Both the position numbers and the translations under genes were made by a program. Below are positions 7,922 through 16,543 of a DNA stretch of 64,000 nt, in pieces. How positions within the stretch are numbered: position 1 is the first letter of the stretch; each line of letters begins with the position of its first letter. The notes beneath the pieces were generated by a model that was not told the DNA's origin, searched no databases, and saw nothing but the letters and a program-made list of their open reading frames with translations. This stretch comes from Variovorax sp. PBS-H4 (GTDB lineage Bacteria > Pseudomonadota > Gammaproteobacteria > Burkholderiales > Burkholderiaceae_C), in the NCBI RefSeq assembly GCF_901827205.1, contig NZ_LR594675.1, positions 5,946,001 through 6,010,000 on the forward strand, written 5' to 3'.

Positions 7922-9376
7922 ATGATCGACACACCACCTTCACCCCTCTCCCTCAGTGCCCGCTACGGAACGCGCTACCGCTGGCTCCTCCTCCTCTCGG
8001 TGATGATCGGGGTGATGGCTTCCATCATGTCCTCGACCATCGTCAACGTGGCGATCCCGGACATGAGCCACCACTTCGAGCTGGGCCAGGAGCGCGCGCA
8101 ATGGGTCAGCTCGGGGTTCATGGTGGCGATGACGGTCTCGATGCTGACCACGCCCTGGCTGCTCTCGCGCTACGGCTATCGCCGCACCTATGTCGGCACC
8201 ATGCTGCTGCTGCTGGTGGGCGGTGTCAGCGGCGGCTTGGCCAACCACTTCCCGCTGGTGCTGGCCGCGCGCGTGGCCGAGGGGCTGGCGGCGGGGGTGG
8301 TGCAGCCGATCCCGGCCATCATCATCCTGCGTGCATTCGAGCCGCACGAACAGGGCCGCGCCAGCGGCATCTTCGGCATGGGCGTGGTGCTGGCGCCGGC
8401 CGTCGGGCCGAGCATCGGCGGCGTGCTGGTAGACCTGTTCGGCTGGCGCTCGATCTTCTTCATGGTGGTGCCGTTCTGCATCGCGTCGATCTGGATGGCC
8501 TACAAGTTCGTGCCGGTCACCGCGCCCGGTGGCGCAATCGCCTCGCGCAGCAGCAGCCTGGACTGGGGCGGGCTGGCGCTCGGCACGGCCGGCACGCTGT
8601 GCCTGCTCAATGGCCTGGTCCAGATGCGCGGCGATGCGCCACTGCAGGCGGCGGCGCTGCTCGCCGGCGCGGGACTGGCCTTCGGTGCCTTCATCGCGTG
8701 GCAGCGCCGGCTCGCGGCCAGCGGCGGCATGCCGCTGATGAACCTGGCGCTGTTCCAGCACCGGCAGTTCGCCATGGGCAGCATCGTGGCCTTCATCTAC
8801 GGCACGGCGCTGTTCGGTTCGACCTACCTGCTGCCCGTCTACATGCAGGTCGGCCTGCATCTTTCGGCCTCGCACGTGGGCACCATCCTGTTGCCGGCCG
8901 GGATCGTGCTGGCCGTCACCATCGCGGGGGTCGGGCGCTTGGCCGACCGGCAGCCGACCTGGCTGCTGGTGTGCATCGGCCTCGCGCTGCTGGCCGCTTC
9001 CTTCGCTTTGATGCTGGTGCTGCGGCTGGACAGCGCGATCTGGCTGCTGGCGGCGTTCGCGGTCATCGGGCGAGTGGGGCTGGGCTTCATCCTGCCCTCG
9101 CTCAACCTGGGGTCGATGCGCCCGCTGGAACGGGCGCTGATCCCGCAGGGGGCCAGCGCGATCAACTTCCTGCGCATGCTGGGCGGTGCCGCCGGCGTGA
9201 GCCTGTGCGCGATCGTGCTCGAATGGCGGCTCGCCGCGCATGGCGATTCGCTTGCAAACGCGGCCACCAGCACGGCGCGGCTCGCGGCCTTCGACGAGGT
9301 GTTCCTGCTGCTGGCCGGGCTGTGCGCGCTGGCGATCTGCGCCGCCTGGCAGCTCCGGGAAAAGCGCGAGCCCTGA
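7922..9376 (+). CDS. MFS transporter, DHA2 (EmrB/QacA) drug-efflux type
   Basis: A 484-residue, very hydrophobic protein with about 14 predicted membrane segments, the DHA2 layout. Motif A appears as LLSRYGYRRTYVG after the second segment, and the first helix carries TIVNVAIPDM, a DHA2 hallmark (motif D1). These proteins exchange protons for hydrophobic drugs, bile salts or siderophore-like compounds. No HlyD/EmrA-type membrane fusion gene is adjacent, so it may act alone in the inner membrane. Divergent from the metallopeptidase across 124 bases; the amidotransferase follows after 26 bases on the same strand. Confidence 0.9.
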   Translation: MIDTPPSPLSLSARYGTRYRWLLLLSVMIGVMASIMSSTIVNVAIPDMSHHFELGQERAQWVSSGFMVAMTVSMLTTPWLLSRYGYRRTYVGTMLLLLVGGVSGGLANHFPLVLAARVAEGLAAGVVQPIPAIIILRAFEPHEQGRASGIFGMGVVLAPAVGPSIGGVLVDLFGWRSIFFMVVPFCIASIWMAYKFVPVTAPGGAIASRSSSLDWGGLALGTAGTLCLLNGLVQMRGDAPLQAAALLAGAGLAFGAFIAWQRRLAASGGMPLMNLALFQHRQFAMGSIVAFIYGTALFGSTYLLPVYMQVGLHLSASHVGTILLPAGIVLAVTIAGVGRLADRQPTWLLVCIGLALLAASFALMLVLRLDSAIWLLAAFAVIGRVGLGFILPSLNLGSMRPLERALIPQGASAINFLRMLGGAAGVSLCAIVLEWRLAAHGDSLANAATSTARLAAFDEVFLLLAGLCALAICAAWQLREKREP

Positions 9377-9402
9377 AGCCGTGGTGCGTTCTAATCACCC
9401 GC

Positions 9403-10167
9403 ATGTGCCAGCTTCTCGGAATGAACTGCAACACGCCGACGGACGTGACTTTCAGCTTCACGGGGTTCGCGCAGCGCGGCGGGCGTACCGATCACCACGC
9501 CGACGGCTGGGGCATCGCTTTCTTCGAAGACCGCGGCCTGCGGCATTTCGTCGACCACCAGCCGGCCTGCGAGTCGCCGGTGGCCGAGCTGATCCGGCGC
9601 TACCCCATCAAGAGCCGCAACGTCATCGCCCACATCCGCAAGGCGACGCAAGGCGCGGTGAACCTGCAGAACTGCCACCCCTTCGTGCGCGAGCTGTGGG
9701 GACGCTACTGGGTGTTCGCGCACAACGGCGACCTGAAGGATTTCCGTCCGCGGCTGCACGGCAACTTTCATCCGGTGGGCAGCACCGACAGCGAGCACGC
9801 CTTCTGCTGGATCATGCAGGAGCTGGCCAAGTCGCACGCCGGCGTGCCCACTGTCGACGAGCTGACGCTCACGCTGCGCGAGCTGGCGCCGCGCTTCGCA
9901 CGCCACGGCACCTTCAACTTCATGCTTTCCAACGGACAGGCGCTGTGGTCCCATGCCTCGACGAACCTCTGGTACATCGAGCGGCGCCACCCGTTCCTGA
10001 CGGCCGAGCTCTCGGATGAAGACCTGTCCGTCGACTTCGCCCAGCACACCACGCCGGACGATCGCGTCGCGGTGGTCGTGACCGCGCCCCTGACCCTCAA
10101 CGAGACCTGGACGCCCTTCGCGTCGGGGGAGCTGGCGGTCTTCGTCGACGGGCAGCGCAGGTCCTGA
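9403..10167 (+). CDS. Class II glutamine amidotransferase (YafJ-like)
   Basis: A 254-residue protein beginning MCQLLGMNCN. After Met removal the second-position Cys becomes the N-terminal nucleophile of class II glutamine amidotransferases (GATase_4). RTDHHADGWG, VIAHIRKATQG and FAHNGDL are the expected glutamine and oxyanion-pocket motifs. Length equals stand-alone YafJ (about 255 residues), with no synthase domain fused, so the acceptor of the released ammonia is unknown; distant relatives act in ergothioneine synthesis. It follows the MFS gene closely. I saw no clear ribosome site at the start, but the Cys2 requirement fixes it. Confidence 0.88.
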   Translation: MCQLLGMNCNTPTDVTFSFTGFAQRGGRTDHHADGWGIAFFEDRGLRHFVDHQPACESPVAELIRRYPIKSRNVIAHIRKATQGAVNLQNCHPFVRELWGRYWVFAHNGDLKDFRPRLHGNFHPVGSTDSEHAFCWIMQELAKSHAGVPTVDELTLTLRELAPRFARHGTFNFMLSNGQALWSHASTNLWYIERRHPFLTAELSDEDLSVDFAQHTTPDDRVAVVVTAPLTLNETWTPFASGELAVFVDGQRRS

Positions 10168-10381
10168 ACGGCCGCAGGCCCGGCGCCCGCGGCATCCGAA
10201 GGGCCGCCTGCCGACGCTGCACGCGCGCATCGTTTTCGGGCCGGAGCTCATCAGCAATAGGTATTCATTCCTACACCTTCGTCCTCCTGGCAGCTACACA
10301 GGGCCCCGCACGACGGCGAGTTACTCGCTTCGCAACGCAGCCGCCCTTGTGGGCCATGCCGGCCCGGAACCAGGAGTTTTC

Positions 10382-10828
10382 ATGTCCACAGCTTCATATT
10401 CAACCAACGAAGACAGAAACTTCGACACTTCGGATGGCACGTCCGGGGATGGGCGCTCGAGCTGGTCCGAGGGCTCGACGACGCAGCAAGCGAAGGCGCG
10501 CGCGGGCAAGTTGCTCGAGGACGCCAAGGACAGCGCGCAGTCATTGGCCAACGAAAAAAAGGACGTCGCCGCCGATGAGCTGCACCACGTCGCAGGTGCG
10601 CTTCGCAATGCAGCGCAAAGCCGCTCTGGCGACGATCCGCTGCTCGGGCTGACCGGCTCGGCGGCAGACGGACTGGACCGCCTTTCGAACGCGCTGCGCA
10701 ACAAGGACGTCAGCGTGATGATGCGCGACATGGAGTCGTTCGCGCGTGCGCAGCCCGTGGCCTTCTTCGGACTCGCGCTTGCGACCGGCTTCCTCGCCGT
10801 TCGTTTCATGAAAGCCAGTCAATCGTGA
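10382..10828 (+). CDS. YqjD/ElaB-like membrane-anchored stress protein (hypothetical)
   Basis: A 148-residue protein with a polar, Ser/Thr/Asp-rich N-terminus, a helical middle (QAKARAGKLLEDAKDSAQ and similar) and a single C-terminal membrane segment at about residues 123-144, AQPVAFFGLALATGF. This QP plus glycine-spaced anchor at the very end resembles E. coli YqjD/ElaB/YgaM, which tether to the inner membrane and bind ribosomes in stationary phase. Sequence identity to those is not evident, so the match is architectural. An AGGAG box precedes the ATG. It leads a three-gene cluster, the next gene starting 7 bases after its stop. Confidence 0.62.
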   Translation: MSTASYSTNEDRNFDTSDGTSGDGRSSWSEGSTTQQAKARAGKLLEDAKDSAQSLANEKKDVAADELHHVAGALRNAAQSRSGDDPLLGLTGSAADGLDRLSNALRNKDVSVMMRDMESFARAQPVAFFGLALATGFLAVRFMKASQS

Positions 10829-10835
10829 AGGAGTC

Positions 10836-11318
10836 ATGATGAACGAGACACTTGCAAGTTCCACCGTCACCGCGCCAGACCGGCCGCAAATGACGCCTTC
10901 CGATCGAGACACCCGCTACGGCCGGTCAAGCGATACCGAGTCGGTCAGCGGCCTCTTCAGCGAACTCTGGCGCCACTCGACGGCGCTGGTCCAGGAAGAG
11001 GTCGAGCTGGCGAAGGCCGAGTTGTCCGAGAAGACGACGCACGCCGCGGTGAGCGCCGGTGCCATTGCCATCGGCGGCGCGGTGCTGTTCGCGGGATTCA
11101 TCGTGCTGCTGCAGGCGGCGGTGAATGCACTCGCGCCCCTGCTCCCACCAGACATCGCGGCGTGGCTCGCCCCGGCGATCGTCGGGCTGGTGGTGATCGT
11201 CATCGGCTTCATCATGGTGTCGGGCGGCATCAAGGCGCTCGACATGAAGAAGCTCACACCCCATCGCACCATGGATTCGCTGCGGCGCGACACCAACATG
11301 GTCAAGGAGCACGTATGA
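10836..11318 (+). CDS. Phage-holin-like membrane protein (YqjE family)
   Basis: A 160-residue protein with a disordered 40-residue N-terminus, an amphipathic helix (SALVQEEVELAKAELSEK type), then two adjacent membrane helices (about residues 70-92 and 105-128) and a basic C-terminal tail. This matches the family labelled putative Actinobacterial holin-X / YqjE, which is chromosomal and not associated with lysis. The family usually sits beside YqjD-type proteins, as here. Two consecutive ATG codons (10836, 10839) make the exact start uncertain by one residue. Its stop overlaps the next start in ATGA, so the two products are made in coupled amounts. Confidence 0.75.
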   Translation: MMNETLASSTVTAPDRPQMTPSDRDTRYGRSSDTESVSGLFSELWRHSTALVQEEVELAKAELSEKTTHAAVSAGAIAIGGAVLFAGFIVLLQAAVNALAPLLPPDIAAWLAPAIVGLVVIVIGFIMVSGGIKALDMKKLTPHRTMDSLRRDTNMVKEHV

Positions 11319-12259
11319 ACCACGGCGATCGCACTTCTGAACAGATCCAGGCCGACATCCAGCACACACGCGCCGACCTGGACCGGACATTGACGCTGCT
11401 CGAGCGCAGGCTCGAGCCGCGGCGCCTCCTGGACCAGGGCGTCGATTACCTGCGCGACAACGGCGCCCGTGAATACCTCTCCAACCTCGGCCGGGCCGCC
11501 AAGGAGCAGCCGCTGCCGTTGGCGCTCGTGGGCGTGGGACTGGCCTGGATGATGATGACCAACGGCCGCTCCGGCAGCAGCGTTACCGACGGGAGGGCCT
11601 TGGGTGACGCCATCGGCTCGGCGGCAGAAGAGGCACGTTCTCGCGCCGCCGAAGGCGTGGACGGACTGCGCAGCCGCGCTGGCGAATTGAGCGGAAAGGT
11701 CGGAGACGCGGCAAGCCAGTTGGCAAGCCAGACGCGCGATGCGGCCCAGCGGACTTCACAGGGTCTGTCGCAGGCAGCCGATGCAGCTCGCGCGCGTGCT
11801 GCGCAGGTCAGCGAGGCAACGCGGCAGGGCGCCCAGAAAGTCCGCTCGGGCTACGACCACCTCGTCAACGAGCAGCCGCTTGCGCTGGGCGCGATAGGAC
11901 TTGCGCTCGGCGCGGTGCTCGCGGCGGCAGCGCCGCGCACGAGGCAGGAGGACGAATGGATGGGCGGCACCAGCGACAAGCTGGTCGACGACGCGACGCG
12001 CGCCGGCAAGGAGAAGCTGGACCAGGTGCAAAGCGCCGTGTCCGAAGCGGCTGGCCGCACGACGGAGCCCGTCGGCGCGTACGACCGCGGCGAATGGGAC
12101 ACCGAGGCAGACCGATCGGCGCAGGACCCCGGCGCGCGGCAGAGGCAAGACTGGATCCAGTCGCAGAAGCAGGCATCCGTCTCGTCCTACGGCGAGGGCA
12201 CAGGGCCCATCACCCCCAGTCCGGCAACGGCAGGCACGGGCGACACGCAACCGATCTGA
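11315..12259 (+). CDS. DUF3618 domain membrane protein
   Basis: A 314-residue protein. Residues 4-40 (TSEQIQADIQHTRADLDRTL) are the DUF3618 helix. Two hydrophobic anchors follow, each opened by EQPL: residues 63-82 (KEQPLPLALVGVGLAWMMM) and 185-206 (NEQPLALGAIGLALGAVLA). Between them lie about 100 residues of Ala/Arg/Gln-rich amphipathic helix resembling LEA or apolipoprotein repeats, and the C-terminal 90 residues are hydrophilic. The anchors resemble the tail of the first gene of the cluster. DUF3618 function is unknown; a role in envelope or desiccation stress is my inference. Start fixed by the ATGA overlap with the holin-like gene; it converges on gshB with a 4-base gap. Confidence 0.78.
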   Translation: MNHGDRTSEQIQADIQHTRADLDRTLTLLERRLEPRRLLDQGVDYLRDNGAREYLSNLGRAAKEQPLPLALVGVGLAWMMMTNGRSGSSVTDGRALGDAIGSAAEEARSRAAEGVDGLRSRAGELSGKVGDAASQLASQTRDAAQRTSQGLSQAADAARARAAQVSEATRQGAQKVRSGYDHLVNEQPLALGAIGLALGAVLAAAAPRTRQEDEWMGGTSDKLVDDATRAGKEKLDQVQSAVSEAAGRTTEPVGAYDRGEWDTEADRSAQDPGARQRQDWIQSQKQASVSSYGEGTGPITPSPATAGTGDTQPI

Positions 12260-12263
12260 AGCC

Positions 12264-13208
12264 TCAGCGCAGCTCGGCCTCGAGCGTGTCGATGAACATC
12301 GCCGGCACGTCGAAGCCGGTCTGCTCCGTGATTTCCTGAAAGCAGGTCGGGCTCGTCACGTTGATCTCGGTCACCGCGTTGCCGATCACGTCGAGGCCGA
12401 CCAGCAGCAGCCCGCGTTCATTGAGCACCGGCCCAATGGCCTCGGCGATGCGCCGGTCCTGGTCGGTGAGGGGCTGCGCGACGCCCTTGCCGCCGGCGGC
12501 GAGATTGCCTCGGACCTCACTGCCCTGTGGAATGCGGGCCAGGCTGTAGGGAACGGGCTGGCCGCCGATCACGAGGATGCGCTTGTCGCCCTGCGTGATC
12601 TCGGGCAAGAAGCGCTGCACCATGATGGTCTGCGCGCCGTTCATGTTGAGCGTCTCGACGATCGATCCAAGGTTCAGCCCGTCAGCCCGCACGCGAAAGA
12701 TGCCCATGCCTCCCATGCCGTCCAGGGGCTTCAGGATGATGTCCTGGTGCTCGGCATGGAACGCCCGCACCGCTGCCGCATCGCGTGTGACCAGCGTGGG
12801 CGTGGTGTATTCGGCGAACTCCATGATGGCGAGCTTCTCGGGATGGTCACGCAGGGCGCGTGGCTTGTTGATGACGCGCGCGCCCTCGCGCTCGGCCTGC
12901 TCCAGCAGGTGGGTGGCGTAGATGTACTCGGCATCGAAGGGCGGATCCTTGCGCATCAGCACCGCGTCGAAGGCGTGCAGCGGGCGCTCGATCACGGCGT
13001 TCTCGCGAAACCAGGGCTGCTGCTCGCCGGTCAGCACGACCTCGCGCACCTTTGCGCTCACGCGGCGGCCGCGCTGCCAGGTGAGGTCCTGCGGCACGCA
13101 GGCCGAGACCTTGTGTCCGCGGCGCTGCGCCTCGCGCATCATCGAGAAGGTCGTGTCCTTGTAGATCTTGAAATGCTCGAGCGGATCGGCAACGAAGAGG
13201 ATGTGCAT
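12264..13208 (-). CDS. gshB: Glutathione synthase
   Basis: A 314-residue ATP-grasp ligase that joins glycine to gamma-glutamylcysteine. The GshB N-terminal domain opens ILFVADPLEHFKIYKDTT, RKDPPFDAEYIYATHLL is the family signature, and ILKPLDGMGGMGIFRV is the ATP-grasp glycine-rich loop. Length equals E. coli GshB (316). Its ATG overlaps the benE stop by one base (TGATG), so it is translated after benE on the same transcript. gshA lies upstream in the same direction with kup and benE between. Confidence 0.95.
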   Translation of the reverse strand: MHILFVADPLEHFKIYKDTTFSMMREAQRRGHKVSACVPQDLTWQRGRRVSAKVREVVLTGEQQPWFRENAVIERPLHAFDAVLMRKDPPFDAEYIYATHLLEQAEREGARVINKPRALRDHPEKLAIMEFAEYTTPTLVTRDAAAVRAFHAEHQDIILKPLDGMGGMGIFRVRADGLNLGSIVETLNMNGAQTIMVQRFLPEITQGDKRILVIGGQPVPYSLARIPQGSEVRGNLAAGGKGVAQPLTDQDRRIAEAIGPVLNERGLLLVGLDVIGNAVTEINVTSPTCFQEITEQTGFDVPAMFIDTLEAELR

Positions 13209-14485
13209 CAGGATGTCTTTCCGGCGGTCGAAGAAGGACGGGCCGCGCTTCCGGCGGTCGCGGCGGCCCGGTGATCTTGCTTGATCTTGCAGCCAGGTGC
13301 GATGTCCCTGCAGGCGGAGGGTTTGCGGCCGAGCTGCTGGATGGCGAGCGCGAGTGCCCCCGCCACCACGCCCCAGAAGGCCGAGCCGATGCCCGCGAGC
13401 GTCAGGCCCGAGAGCGTGACCAGGAAGGTGATCAGCGCGGCTTCGCGGTGCGATTCGTCGCGCACGGCGGCGGCCAGGCCGCTGCCGATCGTGCCCAGCA
13501 GCGCCAGCCCCGCAATGCCGGCAACCAGTTCCTTTGGAAAGGCGGTCAGCAGCCCGGTGACTGCCGCACCGAAGAGGCCGATCACCACGTAGATGGCACC
13601 GCAGCTCACGGCCGCGGTGTAGCGCCGCGCAGGGTCTTCGTGCGCTTCGCGGCCCATGCAGATGGCCGCGGTGATCGCGCTCAGGTTGAGGGCGAAGGCG
13701 CCGAAGGGCGCGAGCACCAGCGTGGCGAGGCCGCTGATGGTGATGAGCTTCGAGATCGGCAGCTCATAGCCGGCAGCCCGGATCGCGGCCACGCCCGGCA
13801 GGTTCTGCGAGGCCATGGTGACGACGAAAAGCGGCAGCGCCAGGCTCACCACCGCCTGCCAGCTGAAGACCGGCAGGGTGAACACCGGCGCCGCCGCGCT
13901 GAAATGGACGGCGCTCCAGGCCAGCTCGCCGCGCCCCGCCACGAAGACCACCGCGGCCAGGAGCGTCAGCGGCACTGCGTAGCGGGGCAGCAGGCGCCGC
14001 GCCACCAGGTAGCAGAGGAGCATCAGCAGCACCAGCGGGAGCGCGGTGCGCGCGGCCAGGAAAGCCTCGAGCCCGAAGCGCGCCAGCACGCCGGCCAGCA
14101 GCGCCGAGGCCAGGGCCATTGGAATACGGTTCATCACGCGCTCGAACCAGCCGGTGGCGCCGGCCACCGTGATCAGCAGCGCGCAGACGATGAAGGCCCC
14201 GACCGCCTCGCCCATCCCGTAGCCAGCCCCGGCCACTGCCAGCACGGCGGCGCCGGGGGTGCTCCAGGCGATCATGACGGGCTTGCGCCACCACAGGGAC
14301 GTGACCGCCGAGGTCAGTCCCATGCCGAGGCCGAGTGCCCACATCCATGAGCTGATGATCTCGGGCGTGGCCCCGAAGGCCTGCGCCGCCTGGAACACGA
14401 TGGCCACGGAGCTCGTGAAACCCACCAGCACGGCGACGAAACCCGCGGTGAAGGACGCGAGGCTCAGATCCTTGAAGAAGCGCAT
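13208..14485 (-). CDS. benE: Benzoate/H+ symporter, BenE family
   Basis: A 425-residue inner-membrane protein with about 12 hydrophobic helices. SFTAGFVAVLVGFTSSVAIV and WSTPGAAVLA are diagnostic for the BenE family, which imports benzoate with protons. The last 30 residues are polar and specific to this protein. No benzoate dioxygenase or other degradation genes are in the window, so the real substrate may be different. It lies 27 bases after kup and overlaps the start of gshB by one base, so it has probably inserted into, or been adopted by, the glutathione operon. Confidence 0.88.
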   Translation of the reverse strand: MRFFKDLSLASFTAGFVAVLVGFTSSVAIVFQAAQAFGATPEIISSWMWALGLGMGLTSAVTSLWWRKPVMIAWSTPGAAVLAVAGAGYGMGEAVGAFIVCALLITVAGATGWFERVMNRIPMALASALLAGVLARFGLEAFLAARTALPLVLLMLLCYLVARRLLPRYAVPLTLLAAVVFVAGRGELAWSAVHFSAAAPVFTLPVFSWQAVVSLALPLFVVTMASQNLPGVAAIRAAGYELPISKLITISGLATLVLAPFGAFALNLSAITAAICMGREAHEDPARRYTAAVSCGAIYVVIGLFGAAVTGLLTAFPKELVAGIAGLALLGTIGSGLAAAVRDESHREAALITFLVTLSGLTLAGIGSAFWGVVAGALALAIQQLGRKPSACRDIAPGCKIKQDHRAAATAGSAARPSSTAGKTS

Positions 14486-14512
14486 GGTGGCGGAAGCAGG
14501 ACCCGGATCTCG

Positions 14513-16396
14513 TCAGATCTCGATTTTCGAACCGAGCTCCACCACCGCGTTGTTTGGCAGGCCCAGAAATCCGGCGGCCCCGCTGGCGTTGTGGTGCATC
14601 TGCGCGAACAGCTTCTCGCGCCAGGGCGCCATGCCGCTGCCGAGTGTGGGAATGACCACGTCGCGCGAGAGGAAGTAGCTCGTGGTCATCGGTTCGAGCT
14701 GGCAGCCGCGCAGGCGCGCATGCTCGAGCGCGCGCGGCAGGTCGACGTCGTTCTTGAAACCGTAGTGCACGACCACCTGCCAGCAGTGGTGGCCGAGCGG
14801 CTCCATTTCGATGCGCTTGTCCATGGGGATCCACGGCACCTCATGGTTGCGCACGGTGACGAACAGGTTCTGCTCGTGCATCACCTTGTTGTGCTTCAGG
14901 TTGTGCAGCAACGCGTTGGGCACCACGCCCGGCTCGGCGGTCATGAAAACCGCGGTACCGTCCACGCGCGCAGGCGGGCTGACAAACACCGAGTCGAGAA
15001 AGCTGCGCAGGTCGATGGCCTCGGCCATCTGCATCTGGCCCATGAGGCGGCGGCCTTCCTTCCAGGTCAGCATCAGCATGAAGATGGAACCGCCGATCAG
15101 CAGCGGGAACCAGCCGCCTTCGAACAGCTTCAGCAGATTGGAGGCGAAGAACAGGAAATCGACCAGGAAGAACGCGCCGGTTGCCGCGATGCACAGCGCC
15201 AACGGGTAATTCCAGGCGTAGCGAATGACGAAGAAGGTCAGCACCGTGGTGATCAGCATGTCGGTGGTGACGGCGATGCCGTAGGCCGCGGCCAGATTGC
15301 TCGACGAACGGAACATGACCACCGCCAGCACGATGGCGGCGAACAGCCCCCAATTGACGAACGGGATGTAGATCTGGCCCGCGGTGCGCACGCTGGTGTG
15401 CTCGATGTTGAGGCGCGGCAGGTAGCCCAGCTGGATCACCTGGCGCGTCACGCTGAACGCCCCGGTGATCAGCGCCTGCGAGGCGATCACCGTGGCCGAG
15501 GTCGCTATCAGTACCAGCGGGATCAGTGCCCATTCGGGCGCCATCATGAAGAAGGGGTTTTTCACCGCCTCCGGGTTCTCCAGGAGCAAGGCGCCCTGGC
15601 CGAAGTAGTTGAGCGTGAGCGCCGGCATGACGACCGAGAACCACGCGATGCGGATCGGCCGCTTGCCGAAATGGCCGAGGTCGGCGTAGAGCGCCTCGGC
15701 ACCCGTCACGCACAGCACCGTCGCGCCGAGGATGATGAAGCTGGTGCCCGGGTTGTTCCACATGAAGCGCAGGGCGAAATGCGGGCTGATGGCCTTGAGG
15801 ATCGACGGGTGCGTGATGATCTGCGAGACGCCCAGCAACGCGATGACGGCGAACCACGCCAGCGTGACCGGCCCGAAGAAGCGGCCGATGCCGGAGGTTC
15901 CGTGCTTCTGCACTGCGAACAGGCCGAACAGCACGACCAGCGTGATGGGGATCACGTAGTGCTTGAAGTGCGGCGACACCACCTCCAGGCCCTCGACCGC
16001 CGACAGCACGGAGATCGCGGGAGTGATGACGCCATCCCCATAGAACAGCGACGTGCCGAAGATGCCGACCACCAGCAGCACCTGGCGCAGCCGCGGCTTG
16101 TCGACCACCGCCTGCGACGCCAGCGCCAGCATTGCGACGAGGCCGCCCTCACCTTCGTTGTCGGCCCGCAGCACCAGCACCACGTACTTGAGGGAGACGA
16201 TCACTGTCAGCGTCCAGAAGAACATCGACAGGATGCCGTAGACGTTCTCGAACGTGAACGGAACGTGGCCGTGGCCGAACACCTCCTTGACCGCATACAG
16301 CACGCTGGTGCCGATGTCGCCATAGACGACACCGATGGCCGCGAGGATCAGCGCGGGGGAGGAGGATTTGGTCGGAGACACGGAAATCGGGTGCAC
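14513..16396 (-). CDS. kup: Kup-type potassium uptake protein
   Basis: A 627-residue potassium/proton symporter. The first of about 12 helices has the Kup signature AAIGVVYGDIGTSVLY; a cytoplasmic C-terminal domain of roughly 150 residues follows the membrane part, as in E. coli Kup (622 residues). The start codon is GTG at 16396, since no ATG occurs between the upstream stop and the signature. It lies 147 bases after gshA, in which I see no terminator, and 27 bases before benE. Potassium uptake and glutathione are linked in other bacteria by glutathione-gated Kef efflux, which makes the neighbourhood suggestive. Confidence 0.94.
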   Translation of the reverse strand: MHPISVSPTKSSSPALILAAIGVVYGDIGTSVLYAVKEVFGHGHVPFTFENVYGILSMFFWTLTVIVSLKYVVLVLRADNEGEGGLVAMLALASQAVVDKPRLRQVLLVVGIFGTSLFYGDGVITPAISVLSAVEGLEVVSPHFKHYVIPITLVVLFGLFAVQKHGTSGIGRFFGPVTLAWFAVIALLGVSQIITHPSILKAISPHFALRFMWNNPGTSFIILGATVLCVTGAEALYADLGHFGKRPIRIAWFSVVMPALTLNYFGQGALLLENPEAVKNPFFMMAPEWALIPLVLIATSATVIASQALITGAFSVTRQVIQLGYLPRLNIEHTSVRTAGQIYIPFVNWGLFAAIVLAVVMFRSSSNLAAAYGIAVTTDMLITTVLTFFVIRYAWNYPLALCIAATGAFFLVDFLFFASNLLKLFEGGWFPLLIGGSIFMLMLTWKEGRRLMGQMQMAEAIDLRSFLDSVFVSPPARVDGTAVFMTAEPGVVPNALLHNLKHNKVMHEQNLFVTVRNHEVPWIPMDKRIEMEPLGHHCWQVVVHYGFKNDVDLPRALEHARLRGCQLEPMTTSYFLSRDVVIPTLGSGMAPWREKLFAQMHHNASGAAGFLGLPNNAVVELGSKIEI

Positions 16397-16543
16397 AACG
16401 AGGGCGTGCGGCGTGGATGCATGCCGTGGCGCGTCGTATGGTCATGCGGCCTACGCGTCGCCCTCCGCCCTCATGTTTTCTGCGTTGCTGTGGGGTCGCT
16501 ATTTTGCCGCCACCCGGACCCGCCGCAAGGCCGGACTAAGAAA

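Noticed and set aside
9377..9402. Amidotransferase as a fusion to the preceding plus-strand frame
   Set aside because: A long open frame joins them by chance; the N-terminal Cys nucleophile requires a start at 9403.
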